The notes under the pieces were generated by a model. The model ran no database searches and was not told the DNA's origin. It worked only from the letters and a program-made list of their open reading frames with translations. From Ancylobacter novellus (GTDB lineage: Bacteria; Pseudomonadota; Alphaproteobacteria; Rhizobiales; Xanthobacteraceae), in the NCBI GenBank assembly GCA_003241485.1, contig QFQD01000008.1, positions 25,462 to 89,461 on the forward strand: DNA of 64,000 nt, read 5' to 3'. Positions within the stretch are counted from its first letter, which is position 1. Each line of letters begins with the position of its first letter. The position numbers were made by a program, and so were the translations under genes. Positions 8,491-16,867 of the stretch are shown piece after piece.

Positions 8491-9045
8491 TCACGGCTGC
8501 GCCATGCGGCAGTTGGGGGCGTAGTTCCACGAGCGGTCGAGGCCTTCGACGCACCATTCGACGCCCCAGGAGAAGCCGATGAAGCCGCCATCCTCGATCA
8601 GCGAATAGTAGATGCGGTGGCGCTGGCCCTGCACGAACCGGCCGCTGGGCGCCTTGCCGCCCGTGTACTGGGTCGGCGCGGAAGGTGCCGTGCCCACATC
8701 GCCGGTGACCACGACATCGGCCGTGCAGTAGCGGCGCGGCTGGTATTCCTCGCCCCAGGGGCGGAAGGCGATCTGGCGGATGTGATCGAAGCTGTCGATC
8801 TTGAGGGACGAATTCCAGAAGCGCGATTCGGTGGTGGCGAAATGGCTCTGGATGCGCGACAGCGCGGCCGGCAGGTCGCAGGCCGGCACGTCGCCGCTGT
8901 AGTTCGGGCCCGAGAGCCAGAAATTCTTCTCAAGGAAGCTCGCCGCCTGCGCGCCGGCAAGGGACGAGGCCAGCATACCGAGAGCGGCGACGCCGGTGAT
9001 GGCCTTGCGCAGCAGGCCGCTTGCTTCGTTCCGATCGGCACGCAT
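8491..9045 (-). CDS. Exported protein of unknown function
   Basis: A 184-residue protein I do not recognise. The N-terminus 'RKAITGVAALGMLASSLAGAQA' is a clear signal peptide, cleaved before 'ASFLEKNFW'. The mature part is rich in aromatic residues and carries four cysteines (in 'PACDL', 'RYCTAD', 'EWCVEG', 'NCRMAQP'), suggesting two disulfides in the periplasm. The ATG at 9045 is chosen over an earlier ORF start because GGGAGA precedes it at 7-nt spacing. It lies 27 bp upstream of the RNase T2 gene and is probably co-transcribed with it. Confidence 0.8.
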   Translation of the reverse strand: MRADRNEASGLLRKAITGVAALGMLASSLAGAQAASFLEKNFWLSGPNYSGDVPACDLPAALSRIQSHFATTESRFWNSSLKIDSFDHIRQIAFRPWGEEYQPRRYCTADVVVTGDVGTAPSAPTQYTGGKAPSGRFVQGQRHRIYYSLIEDGGFIGFSWGVEWCVEGLDRSWNYAPNCRMAQP

Positions 9046-9153
9046 CGCACGTCTCCCAAACCCGTTGGTCGCGAAGATGCGTCGGTGGCCGGGGCCGGTC
9101 AATAACGGCAAGGACACACCGGCAAAGATTCCGACAGTTCGGGACACACGTCC

Positions 9154-9525
9154 TCAGATCAGGCGGATGACATAGAGCTTGCGGGTGGTCTCCACCACTT
9201 CCCACACGCCCTTGAAGCCGGGGCGGATGACGAAGCTGTCGCCGGCCTTCAGCGTCACCGGCTCCTTGCCTTCCTCATGCAGGATGGAGACGCCGGTGAG
9301 GAAGGAGCAGAACTCCCATTCCTCATAATCGACCTGCCAGGCGCCGGGCGAGGATTCCCACACGCCGGCGAACAATGCGCCATCCGGCAGGGTCTCGAAA
9401 TTCCAGGTTAGGTGACGCGGCTGGCCGGCGACGATGCGCTCGGGCAGCGGGACGGTCTCTTCCGGGGCGCCAAGCGCGTCGAGGTCGAAGGGAAGCAGCA
9501 GCGGCGACATATTCGACGGCGACAT
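9154..9525 (-). CDS. Cupin-domain protein (COG3450-like)
   Basis: A 123-residue single-domain cupin. Conserved parts include 'GVWESSPGAWQVDYEEWEFCSFLTG', then 'VTLKAGDSFVIRPGFKGVWEV' and 'RKLYVIRL'. This is the DUF861/Cupin_3 group, which includes ureidoglycine-type and EutQ-like domains. The metal-binding residues are partly glutamates rather than histidines. The enzymatic role is unknown. It lies 125 bp downstream of an NCS2 permease, with a terminator-like hairpin between them, so it may be transcribed separately. Confidence 0.85.
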   Translation of the reverse strand: MSPSNMSPLLLPFDLDALGAPEETVPLPERIVAGQPRHLTWNFETLPDGALFAGVWESSPGAWQVDYEEWEFCSFLTGVSILHEEGKEPVTLKAGDSFVIRPGFKGVWEVVETTRKLYVIRLI

Positions 9526-9570
9526 GGGGCCTCGCGTGGGAGAGTTTGAAAAGCCGAACCGAAACAAGAG

Positions 9571-9603
9571 CGGCGCGGCCATCCTGTGCGATGTGCCGCG
9601 CCG
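9571..9603 (-). terminator. Terminator-like hairpin after the NCS2 permease gene
   Basis: On the minus strand the stem pairs CGGCGCGGC+ATC with GATG+GCCGCGCCG, 13 pairs in all with one bulged base and a 6-nt loop. CTCTTGTTTC follows. Confidence 0.55.
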
Positions 9604-9650
9604 TCTCAAGCCGCTTCGATCCGCCCCCCGGAGGCTCGAAGGCGGAGCGC

Positions 9651-11261
9651 CTATTCCGCCGGAGCGGGATGGGCACTTTCGGGAAGGCGTTCGCCGGCCT
9701 CGGCGAGGGCCAGCCGGGAGCAGGCGAAGAGGAAGCCGGCGACGATGACATAGGCCAGTGCCACGCCGGGCGTGACGGCGATGCCGACCATCTCGCCATG
9801 CATGAAACCGAAGAAGGTCAGCACCGCGCCGGCCAGCGCGAAAGCCGAGGCCTCGACGAATTTGCGCTCGACCACGAACACGCCGATGGCGCCGAGCACG
9901 AGGCCGACCAGGATCGCGCCGCCGCCCATCACCTCGATGCCGTGATAGAGCACGCCGACGGCCCCCATCTTCTCGATGCCGATGGCGGCGGCGGAGGTGC
10001 CGGCGAGGCCCAGCGAATTGTCGATCAGCAGCTTGGCCCAGGCGGCGAGGTGGGGCGTGATCGCCAGCACCACGGCGGGCGCGTGCTTGGCCGGCGTGGT
10101 CTGGAACGCCTGCGCGCCGATGAGCATGCCGATATAGAGCAGGATCGGCGAGATCGCGACGACCGGGATCAGTGCCAGCAGCAGCGCGATGATGCCGAAC
10201 CAGGACAGCACGATCACCATCAGCCCGGTGGCGGCGGAATAGCCGATGCGCCCGCCCATCGACTTCCAGCCGGGATGGCCGATGTAGACGGCGTTGATGA
10301 AGGGGTTGCCCATCAGGCAGCCGATCAGGCTGACCACGCCGTCGGCGGTGAGCACGCGGGTCGTCGGGTAATGGTCGCCGGCCGCCTCGGCGCTCTCCAC
10401 ATTGTCCATCGCCTCGACCAGATCGTAGATGCCGAAGGGAATGGCGGTGACGAGGATGACGCCGAGATAGTTGAAGCCGTGGAACACATGGTCGAAGGCC
10501 GGCAGCGGCACCGAGAAGCCGAAGCTGGAAAGCGCCGCGCCCACATTGGCGACGCTCATGCCGCCATAGTTCAGCCCGAGCGCGGTCGAGCCCCAGGCAA
10601 TGACCATGCCCACCGCGATGGCCACCAGCCCGGCGGGAATGCCCTTGGGATATTTCACCCCGCCGAACCAGCTGACCATGATGATGGCGAAGCAGGTGAG
10701 GCCGATGACCGGGGTGGTGAAGATCTCGAAGGCCGGGCGCATCGAGATGAAGGCGATGGAGACGCCCGCCAGCGTGCCGAGCAGCGCCGCGCGCGGGGTG
10801 ATCTTGCGGATATAGGGGGCGATGAAGCCGCCGATCATCAGGATGAAGCTCTGGAAGAACACCCAGACGAGCCCAGCCTCCCAGCCCTGGATCGGGTCGC
10901 CCGTGGCGGCGCCGATGGGCAGCATGATGACGAAGGTGACGACGAACATGTGCGGCACGGAAATGCCCGAGGGCAGGGCGCAGACATCGTCGCGTCCGGT
11001 CTTCTTGGCCAGCTGGTAGCCGAGAAAGGCGTAATAGGCGGTGGAAAGGAACATCATCAGCCCGACCGCCGGCAGGATGCGGCCGAACACGATCTCCGGC
11101 GGCATCTTCAGCACGAATTGCAGCAGGCCGGTGAGCACCAGCATGTTGACGAGGATGTTGGTGCCGAAGCCGAACAGGGCATTCCAGTCGCCACGGGTCC
11201 ACAATGTCGGCCGCATGCCGATGCGGGAGGGCGATATCGGGGTCATCTCACTGGCGGACAT
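9651..11261 (-). CDS. NCS2-family (AzgA-like) nucleobase permease
   Basis: A 536-residue inner-membrane transporter with about 12-14 hydrophobic segments. It begins 'WTRGDWNALFGFGTNILVNMLVLTGLL'. Family features include 'GNPFINAVYIGHPGWKSMGGRIGYSAATGL', with the acidic 'GIYDLVEAMDNVESA' earlier. AzgA members import purines with protons, but this branch is divergent and the substrate may be another N-heterocycle or ureide. The ATG at 11261 follows AAAGGGGA. It lies 67 bp downstream of a biuret-hydrolase-like gene, suggesting that it imports that enzyme's substrate. Confidence 0.88.
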   Translation of the reverse strand: MSASEMTPISPSRIGMRPTLWTRGDWNALFGFGTNILVNMLVLTGLLQFVLKMPPEIVFGRILPAVGLMMFLSTAYYAFLGYQLAKKTGRDDVCALPSGISVPHMFVVTFVIMLPIGAATGDPIQGWEAGLVWVFFQSFILMIGGFIAPYIRKITPRAALLGTLAGVSIAFISMRPAFEIFTTPVIGLTCFAIIMVSWFGGVKYPKGIPAGLVAIAVGMVIAWGSTALGLNYGGMSVANVGAALSSFGFSVPLPAFDHVFHGFNYLGVILVTAIPFGIYDLVEAMDNVESAEAAGDHYPTTRVLTADGVVSLIGCLMGNPFINAVYIGHPGWKSMGGRIGYSAATGLMVIVLSWFGIIALLLALIPVVAISPILLYIGMLIGAQAFQTTPAKHAPAVVLAITPHLAAWAKLLIDNSLGLAGTSAAAIGIEKMGAVGVLYHGIEVMGGGAILVGLVLGAIGVFVVERKFVEASAFALAGAVLTFFGFMHGEMVGIAVTPGVALAYVIVAGFLFACSRLALAEAGERLPESAHPAPAE

Positions 11262-11328
11262 GGACAAAAATCCCCTTTGCAATGGTTGGGCGCCGGGCGG
11301 CGCGGACGGAAATGCACGCGAGGAAGCG

Positions 11329-12015
11329 TCAGGCGGCCTGCGCCTTGTTGCCGAGCGCGGCCAGGAGGGCCGAGGAGGCGGAAACCCAGCCGAAGATGCC
11401 GCCCTGCGCCTTGATCATCTCAAGGCCGATGCGGTGGAACTCCGGGAAATAGGAGGCGCAGCAATCCGCCAGCGCCACGCAGCGATAGCCGCGATCATTG
11501 CCTTCGCGGATGGTGGTGTGGACGCAGACCTCGGTGGTGACGCCGGCCACCAGCAGCGTGTCGACGCCGCGGTTCTTCAGGATGAGTTCGAGGTCGGTCT
11601 GGTAGAAGGCGCCCTTGCCGGGCTTGTCCAGCACCACCTCGCCAGCGGCGGGATACAGCTCCGGGATGATGTCGTGGCCGGGCTCGCCGCGAATGAGAAT
11701 GCGTCCCATCGGACCGGCGCAGCCGATGCGTGCGGTGGGCGCGCCGCGCTCCACCTTGGCGGGCGGGGCGTCGGCCATGTCGGGGCGATGGCCCTCGCGG
11801 GTGTGGATGACCAGCATGCCGGCGGCGCGGGCGGCCTTCAGCACCGCCTTGCACGGGGCCACGGCCGCCTGCAGCAGGGAAACGTCATTGCCGAGCGTCT
11901 CGCCGAAACCGCCGGGTTCGAGGAAATCGCGCTGCATGTCGATGATGACCAGCGCGGTGCGGGCGGGATCGAAGGCGAGCGGCGCGGGTTCGGCGGCAAG
12001 ATACGTTTCTGGCAT
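11329..12015 (-). CDS. Isochorismatase-fold cysteine amidohydrolase, biuret hydrolase-like
   Basis: A 228-residue cysteine hydrolase. The catalytic triad is Asp26 ('IIDMQRDF'), Lys131 ('LDKPGKG') and Cys164 ('TTEVCVHTT'). The cis-peptide 'GVTTEVC' and Gln204 ('KAQGGIFG') are also present. Phrases such as 'VIHTREGHRPD', 'RILIRGEPGHDIIPELYPA' and 'REGNDRGY' closely recall rhizobial biuret amidohydrolase BiuH; ureidoacrylate hydrolase RutB is a less similar alternative. The product of such an enzyme would be ammonium plus a ureide. It is the first gene of the unit, behind a candidate sigma-54 promoter. Confidence 0.86.
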   Translation of the reverse strand: MPETYLAAEPAPLAFDPARTALVIIDMQRDFLEPGGFGETLGNDVSLLQAAVAPCKAVLKAARAAGMLVIHTREGHRPDMADAPPAKVERGAPTARIGCAGPMGRILIRGEPGHDIIPELYPAAGEVVLDKPGKGAFYQTDLELILKNRGVDTLLVAGVTTEVCVHTTIREGNDRGYRCVALADCCASYFPEFHRIGLEMIKAQGGIFGWVSASSALLAALGNKAQAA

Positions 12016-12079
12016 AGGTAGCTCCGGAGGCGCATAAGCATCGGAAGACGCGCTGCACGGAGCGACCGGAGGTCATCCG

Positions 12080-12105
12080 CCATGCATACACTGATGTATG
12101 CATGG
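12080..12105. promoter_or_regulatory. Perfect inverted repeat, candidate operator
   Basis: CCATGCATAC-ACTGAT-GTATGCATGG has two 10-bp arms around a 6-bp spacer. It lies 65-90 bp upstream of the cysteine hydrolase start. The GTAT/ATAC cores resemble GntR-type operators, but the regulator is not in this window. Its right arm overlaps the -12 end of the candidate sigma-54 promoter, so a bound regulator would block it. Confidence 0.6.
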
Positions 12106-12114
12106 TATGTGCCA
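12099..12114 (-). promoter_or_regulatory. Candidate sigma-54 (-24/-12) promoter of the biuret-like operon
   Basis: Read on the minus strand, TGGCACATACCATGCA keeps the invariant GG and GC at the correct 10-nt spacing (consensus TGGCACGNNNNTTGCA; two mismatches). A transcript would start near 12088, giving a leader of about 73 nt. Sigma-54 control would suit a nitrogen-scavenging function. Confidence 0.5.
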
Positions 12115-12363
12115 AGCCGGATTGTGTTGTATCGTATTGATATTGCGTGCGTTTATGGGCGATCTGAATGCGCGTCTGTGCTCATTCTTCGCCTGCGGCG
12201 CCAGAAATTGATTAAATTTTAGTCATTATCGACGCCTGCGCGATTGCGGAGCCTATTGCAGCCATCCGCTGTGCGCGTTCTTTGTCGCTTCAGATCTGCG
12301 GGACGGCTTGCCGGGCTGGTCCATCCGGACGACATATCCGCCGTCCCTTGCCGGAGCCCGCCC

Positions 12364-13161
12364 ATGCTTATTGCCCATCTCTCCGACCCGCATGTGCGTC
12401 CGCAGGGCCAGCTTTATCAGGGTGTGGTCGATTCCAACGCCATGTTCGCGGCAGCGCTGGCGCATCTCGCGGCGCTCGATCCGCGCCCGGATCTCGTGCT
12501 GCTCACCGGCGATGTCGTCGAAGAGGGCACGGCGGAGGAATATGCGGTGGCGGCGAAGATGCTGGCGGATATCGGCCTGCCGCTGCTGGTCATCCCCGGC
12601 AATCACGATGAGCGGGAAGCCTTCCGCACCTGCTTCAAACCCCACGCGCATCTGCCGGCCACCGGCCCGCTGCATTTTGCGGTCGGCGACCATGGTCCGG
12701 TGCGCATCGTCGCGCTCGACGTGACCGTGCCCGGCGAGCACCATGGCGATGTCGACGAGGCGGCCGCCCGATGGCTGGAGGCGACGCTGGCCGCCGAGCC
12801 GGACCGGCCGACGCTGGTGATGATGCACCAGCCGCCCTTCGCCAGCGGCATCCACTACATCGACGAGTATAATTGCCGGGGCGGCGAGCGGCTCGCCGCC
12901 ATCCTCGCCCGCCACGCCAATGTCGAGCGCGTGCTGTGCGGCCACATCCACCGCTTCATGCAGCTGCGCTTCGGCGGCACGATGCTGCTGACGGCGCCAA
13001 GCACCGCCACCGCGATCGCGTTGCGCCTCCGGCCGGATGCCGAGCCGGCCTCCTATGTCGAGCCGCCGGCGATGCTGCTGCACCAGTGGCGGCCGGGCAC
13101 CGGGCTGGTGACGCATTTCGTGCCGATCGGCCGCTTTCCCGGCCCGTTCGATTTCTTCTGA
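12364..13161 (+). CDS. Class III (GpdQ/CpdA-like) metallophosphodiesterase
   Basis: A 265-residue calcineurin-like phosphoesterase. All metal motifs are present in order: 'DPH' (residues 8-10), 'LTGDVVEEG', 'IPGNHDERE', 'MMHQPPF' and 'CGHIHRFM'. This set is typical of cAMP phosphodiesterase CpdA and glycerophosphodiesterase GpdQ. The 'SGIHYIDEYNCRGGERL' segment favours the GpdQ side, but I cannot settle the substrate. It is a soluble protein. The ATG at 12364 begins 'MLIAHLSDPH', the usual family start. uvrB follows 51 bp downstream. Confidence 0.9.
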   Translation: MLIAHLSDPHVRPQGQLYQGVVDSNAMFAAALAHLAALDPRPDLVLLTGDVVEEGTAEEYAVAAKMLADIGLPLLVIPGNHDEREAFRTCFKPHAHLPATGPLHFAVGDHGPVRIVALDVTVPGEHHGDVDEAAARWLEATLAAEPDRPTLVMMHQPPFASGIHYIDEYNCRGGERLAAILARHANVERVLCGHIHRFMQLRFGGTMLLTAPSTATAIALRLRPDAEPASYVEPPAMLLHQWRPGTGLVTHFVPIGRFPGPFDFF

Positions 13162-13212
13162 GCGCGCTCGCCCGCTCTTTTCACGGCGGGTGCGACGCCC
13201 CATATTCGCGCC

Positions 13213-15792
13213 ATGGCCAAAGCTGCACGTCCCGGCGGATTCGCGGAGCGCTCCCAGCGCGCCTTCGAGCCCGCGCAATCCGCCACCCTTGATCCCGTCC
13301 TCGCCGAGAAGCTCGGCGTGGCGCCGACCTCGGGTGCCTCCGCCACCGTCGCCGCGCTGACAGCGCTGATCGAGACAGGCCGCCCGGAAGTCGACGGCCA
13401 GGTCTGGGTGCCGCATCGCCCGGCCCGGCCGGAGAAATCCGAAGGCGGCGTCAAGTTCGTGCTGAAGTCGGACTACACGCCCAATGGCGACCAGCCGCAG
13501 GCGATCGAGGAGCTGTGCAACACGGCGAAGCAGGGCGAGCGCGACCAGGTGCTGCTCGGCGTCACCGGTTCCGGCAAGACCTTCACCATGGCCAACGTCA
13601 TCCAGCGGCTGCAGCGCCCGGCGCTGGTGCTGGCGCCGAACAAGACGCTGGCGGCGCAGCTCTATGGCGAGTTCAAGAGCTTCTTCCCCGACAATGCGGT
13701 GGAGTATTTCGTCTCCTATTACGACTACTACCAGCCCGAAGCCTACGTCCCGCGTACCGACACCTTCATCGAGAAGGAATCCTCGATCAACGAGCAGATC
13801 GACCGCATGCGCCACTCGGCCACGCGCTCGCTGCTGGAGCGCGACGACGTCATCATCGTCGCCTCGGTGTCCTGCATTTACGGTATCGGCTCGGTTGAAA
13901 CTTACGCCTCGATGACCTTCAAGATCGAGGTTGGCGAGCGCATCGATCAGCGTCAGGTTCTCGCGGATCTCGTGGCGCTGCAGTACAAGCGCACCCAGGC
14001 CGACTTCGGTCGTGGCACGTTCCGCGTGCGCGGCGACGTGATCGAGATATTCCCCGCGCATTACGAGGACCGCGCCTGGCGCGTCTCGCTGTTCGGCGAC
14101 GAGGTCGAGAGCATCCAGGAATTCGACCCGCTGACGGGCCAGAAGTCGCAGGAACTGAAATTCGTCAAGCTCTACGCCAATTCGCATTATGTGACGCCGC
14201 GTCCGACGCTGATCCAGGCGACACAGGGCATCAAGGCGGAGCTGAAGCACCGGCTGGACGAGCTGAACGGCATGGGCCGCTATCTCGAAGCCCAGCGGCT
14301 GGAGCAGCGCTGCACCTTCGACCTTGAGATGATGGAAGCCACCGGCAGCTGCGCGGGCATCGAGAACTATTCGCGCTGGCTCACCGGCCGCCAGCCGGGC
14401 GAGCCGCCGCCCACGCTGTTCGAGTATGTGCCCGACAATGCGCTGATCTTCTGCGACGAGAGCCATGTGACCATCCCGCAGATCGGTGCGATGTATCGCG
14501 GCGACTTTCGCCGCAAGGCGACGCTGGCGGAATACGGCTTCCGCCTGCCGAGCTGCATGGACAACCGGCCGCTGCGCTTCGAGGAATGGGAGGCGATGCG
14601 CCCGCAGACGGTGCATGTCTCCGCCACGCCCGGAAAGTGGGAGATGGAGCGCACCGGCGGCGTGTTCGTCGAGCAGGTGATCCGCCCCACCGGGCTTGTC
14701 GACCCGGAAGTCGAGGTGCGCCCGGCCCGCACGCAGGTCGACGACCTGCTCGGCGAGGTGCGCCAGACGGCCGCCAAGGGCTATCGCACGCTGGTCACGG
14801 TGCTGACCAAGCGCATGGCGGAGGACCTGACGGAATATCTGCACGAGAACGGCATCCGCGTGCGCTACATGCACTCGGACATCGACACGATCGAGCGCAT
14901 CGAGATCCTGCGCGACCTGCGGCTCGGCGCGTTCGACGTGCTGATCGGCATCAACCTGCTGCGCGAGGGTCTCGATATCCCCGAATGCGGGCTGGTGGCG
15001 ATCCTCGACGCCGACAAGGAAGGCTTCCTGCGCTCGGAGACCTCGCTGATCCAGACCATCGGCCGCGCCGCGCGCAATGTCGACGGGCGGGTGCTGCTCT
15101 ATGCCGACAACATCACCGGCTCGATGGAGCGCGCGATGGCGGAAACCGAGCGTCGTCGTGCCAAGCAGATCGCGTGGAATGTCGAGCATGGCATCACGCC
15201 GGAAAGCGTGAAGAAGGCGATCGGCGACATTCTCAACAGCGTCTATGAGCGCGACCATGTCACCGTCGATGCGGGGCTGGCCGACGGTGCGGCGACCTAT
15301 GGCAACAACCTCGCCACGGTCATCGCCGACCTTGAGAAGCGCATGCGCGCGGCGGCCGCCGATCTCGATTTCGAGCAGGCGGCGCGGCTGCGCGACGAGG
15401 TCAAGCGGCTGCAGGCGACGGAGCTTGCCGTCTCCGACGACCCGCTGGCGCGGCAGGACAGTGTGGACGACCGCACTGGCGGCTATCGCGGCGAGCGTAA
15501 ATATGGCCGCTCGGCCAATATGCCGGAAAAGAAGGGCCGGGCGGGCGGCAAGTCCGGGCCGCGCTCCTCGCCCGGCCATGTGTCTTCCGGGCATGAGGCG
15601 CGGGCGGACGAGGCGCAGGCGCGCTATGACGCCGGTGGCACCGGTTCACGCCTCGTGCGGCCTTCGCTCGACGAGATGGGCCCGGGCACCGATCGCGTCG
15701 AGCCGCTGCGCGTGGAGGAATGGGTGCGCCCCGAGCGCCCCGATCCGATGACCAAGGGCCACCGCAAGGGCGGCCGCCGCAAGGGGCGTTGA
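13213..15792 (+). CDS. uvrB: UvrABC system protein B
   Basis: Damage-verifying helicase-like subunit of nucleotide excision repair. At 859 residues it is longer than the usual 670-700, with about 85 extra N-terminal residues and a charged Gly/Arg/Lys-rich tail of about 130 residues after the UVR motif. Walker A 'GVTGSGKTFTMA' is at about 116-127. The beta-hairpin region 'SYYDYYQPEAYVP', the 'DESHVTIPQ' motif and 'QTIGRAARN' (motif VI) follow. The UVR motif 'EKRMRAAAADLDFEQAARLRDEV' binds UvrC. Extended UvrB proteins are common in this order. Confidence 0.98.
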   Translation: MAKAARPGGFAERSQRAFEPAQSATLDPVLAEKLGVAPTSGASATVAALTALIETGRPEVDGQVWVPHRPARPEKSEGGVKFVLKSDYTPNGDQPQAIEELCNTAKQGERDQVLLGVTGSGKTFTMANVIQRLQRPALVLAPNKTLAAQLYGEFKSFFPDNAVEYFVSYYDYYQPEAYVPRTDTFIEKESSINEQIDRMRHSATRSLLERDDVIIVASVSCIYGIGSVETYASMTFKIEVGERIDQRQVLADLVALQYKRTQADFGRGTFRVRGDVIEIFPAHYEDRAWRVSLFGDEVESIQEFDPLTGQKSQELKFVKLYANSHYVTPRPTLIQATQGIKAELKHRLDELNGMGRYLEAQRLEQRCTFDLEMMEATGSCAGIENYSRWLTGRQPGEPPPTLFEYVPDNALIFCDESHVTIPQIGAMYRGDFRRKATLAEYGFRLPSCMDNRPLRFEEWEAMRPQTVHVSATPGKWEMERTGGVFVEQVIRPTGLVDPEVEVRPARTQVDDLLGEVRQTAAKGYRTLVTVLTKRMAEDLTEYLHENGIRVRYMHSDIDTIERIEILRDLRLGAFDVLIGINLLREGLDIPECGLVAILDADKEGFLRSETSLIQTIGRAARNVDGRVLLYADNITGSMERAMAETERRRAKQIAWNVEHGITPESVKKAIGDILNSVYERDHVTVDAGLADGAATYGNNLATVIADLEKRMRAAAADLDFEQAARLRDEVKRLQATELAVSDDPLARQDSVDDRTGGYRGERKYGRSANMPEKKGRAGGKSGPRSSPGHVSSGHEARADEAQARYDAGGTGSRLVRPSLDEMGPGTDRVEPLRVEEWVRPERPDPMTKGHRKGGRRKGR

Positions 15793-15808
15793 TCCGCCGT
15801 ACCGCCGA

Positions 15809-16246
15809 TCAGGACGCCGGGGTTTCCGGCGTCTTCAGGCGCTTCTTCAGCCAGACGCAGGCATGGCCGGGCGGGAAATCGTCGATGCGGCCGAATTCCT
15901 CATAGCCCTGCCGGACGTAGAATTCCGGGGCCTGGAAGTTGAACGTGTCGACATAGGCGCCGATGCAGCCGCGCCGCAGCGCTTCCTTCTCCGCCGCCGC
16001 GAGGAGACCGGCACCGATGCCCGTGCCGCGACAGGCGGGCGAGACCCACAGCCAGTCGATGAACAGCCAGCCATAATAGGTGCGGCCCTTCAGGCCGCCC
16101 TGCACGCTGCCGCCTGCGCCGCGCGCCATCACCCACAGGTCGCGCGCATCGGGCGGGCCGGCCTTGGTATCGTTGAAGGCGTCGAGGCCCCGGTCGATCA
16201 TCGCCCGGACTTCCGCGCCCGGGCTTTCCTCGATGTTGAACTTCAT
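15809..16246 (-). CDS. GNAT-family N-acetyltransferase
   Basis: A 145-residue acyl-CoA-dependent acetyltransferase. The acetyl-CoA pyrophosphate loop is 'RGTGIGAGLLAAAE', preceded by the beta-strand 'DWLWVSPAC'. The C-terminal 'PEFYVRQGYEEFGRIDDFPPGH' is the usual GNAT ending. The substrate is unknown. The ATG at 16246 follows AAGGAGAGGCGC. Its 3' end overlaps an 8-bp hairpin (15813-15833) that may end transcription from both uvrB and this convergent gene. Confidence 0.9.
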   Translation of the reverse strand: MKFNIEESPGAEVRAMIDRGLDAFNDTKAGPPDARDLWVMARGAGGSVQGGLKGRTYYGWLFIDWLWVSPACRGTGIGAGLLAAAEKEALRRGCIGAYVDTFNFQAPEFYVRQGYEEFGRIDDFPPGHACVWLKKRLKTPETPAS

Positions 16247-16416
16247 GCGCCTCTCCTTGGGCGGCGGCTTTGTCGATCGCCGGCCGCAGGGTCGAGACGC
16301 CTTCTAACCTGTCCCGGCGTCAATTCCCAAACCGGCGAGTTTCCCGCATGTCGAGATCGGCATATGCTTGCCCGTGACGCCGGCCGCGTGCGGCGGATAG
16401 TGGGTTGGGGAACAAC

Positions 16417-16821
16417 ATGAATTTCGGTCAGGCCGTATCCAGCGTGCTCGGCAACTACGCCACCTTCTCCGGGCGCGCGCCGCGCTCGGAATATTGGTGG
16501 TGGGTGCTTTTCTCGATCATCCTGAACTGGGTGACGGCGTTTCTCGACACTGCCCTGTTCGGCACCTTCGCGCTCGTGCATTTCGGCGACGCGACCTATG
16601 GCGGCGTATCGACCATGTTCACCCCGATCAGCACCATTGTCGGGCTGGCGCTGATCATTCCTTCGCTCGCCCTCGGCGCCCGGCGCTTCCACGACATGGA
16701 CCGCACCGGCTGGTGGCTGCTGATCGGCCTGACCGGCATCGGCGCGCTGGTGATCTTCTTCTGGTTCATGGTCAAGGGCACGACGGGCCCGAACCGCTAC
16801 GGCCCGGACCCGCTGCCCTGA
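16417..16821 (+). CDS. DUF805 inner-membrane protein
   Basis: A 134-residue membrane protein of unknown role. Family hallmarks are 'YATFSGRAPRSEYWWW' at the N-terminus and 'GARRFHDMDRTGWWLLI' near residue 90, followed by 'KGTTGPNRYGPDPL'. Three to four transmembrane segments are predicted by eye. The ATG at 16417 follows GGGGAACAAC; an in-frame TTG at 16405 is less likely. It converges on the Ntn amidase, with a GC-rich inverted repeat (16829-16860) between them. Confidence 0.92.
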   Translation: MNFGQAVSSVLGNYATFSGRAPRSEYWWWVLFSIILNWVTAFLDTALFGTFALVHFGDATYGGVSTMFTPISTIVGLALIIPSLALGARRFHDMDRTGWWLLIGLTGIGALVIFFWFMVKGTTGPNRYGPDPLP

Positions 16822-16867
16822 AACAGCGGCGGCGGAGAAGCGCGACGCGCGCTCCGCCGCACCGGCC

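Larger units (their letters stand above)
12016..12363. other. Divergent intergenic region with promoter elements
   Basis: This 348-bp region lies between the cysteine hydrolase (minus) and the phosphodiesterase (plus). It holds the palindrome and sigma-54-type element described separately, and an A+T-rich stretch at 12190-12235 (ATTGATTAAATTTTAGTCATTA is part of it) that may be the plus-strand promoter. No small gene is supported. Confidence 0.5.

Noticed and set aside
9154..11202. 682-codon minus-strand ORF covering the cupin and the NCS2 gene
   Set aside because: Only its last 123 codons (cupin) are coding. The remainder is a GC-rich shadow of the NCS2 permease in another frame.
12253..15594. 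1113-codon minus-strand ORF opposite uvrB
   Set aside because: An antisense shadow of uvrB and the phosphodiesterase, with no family resemblance.
16829..16860. GC-rich inverted repeat between DUF805 and the Ntn-amidase gene as a terminator
   Set aside because: It can fold in several ways and has no U-tract on either strand; kept only as a note.
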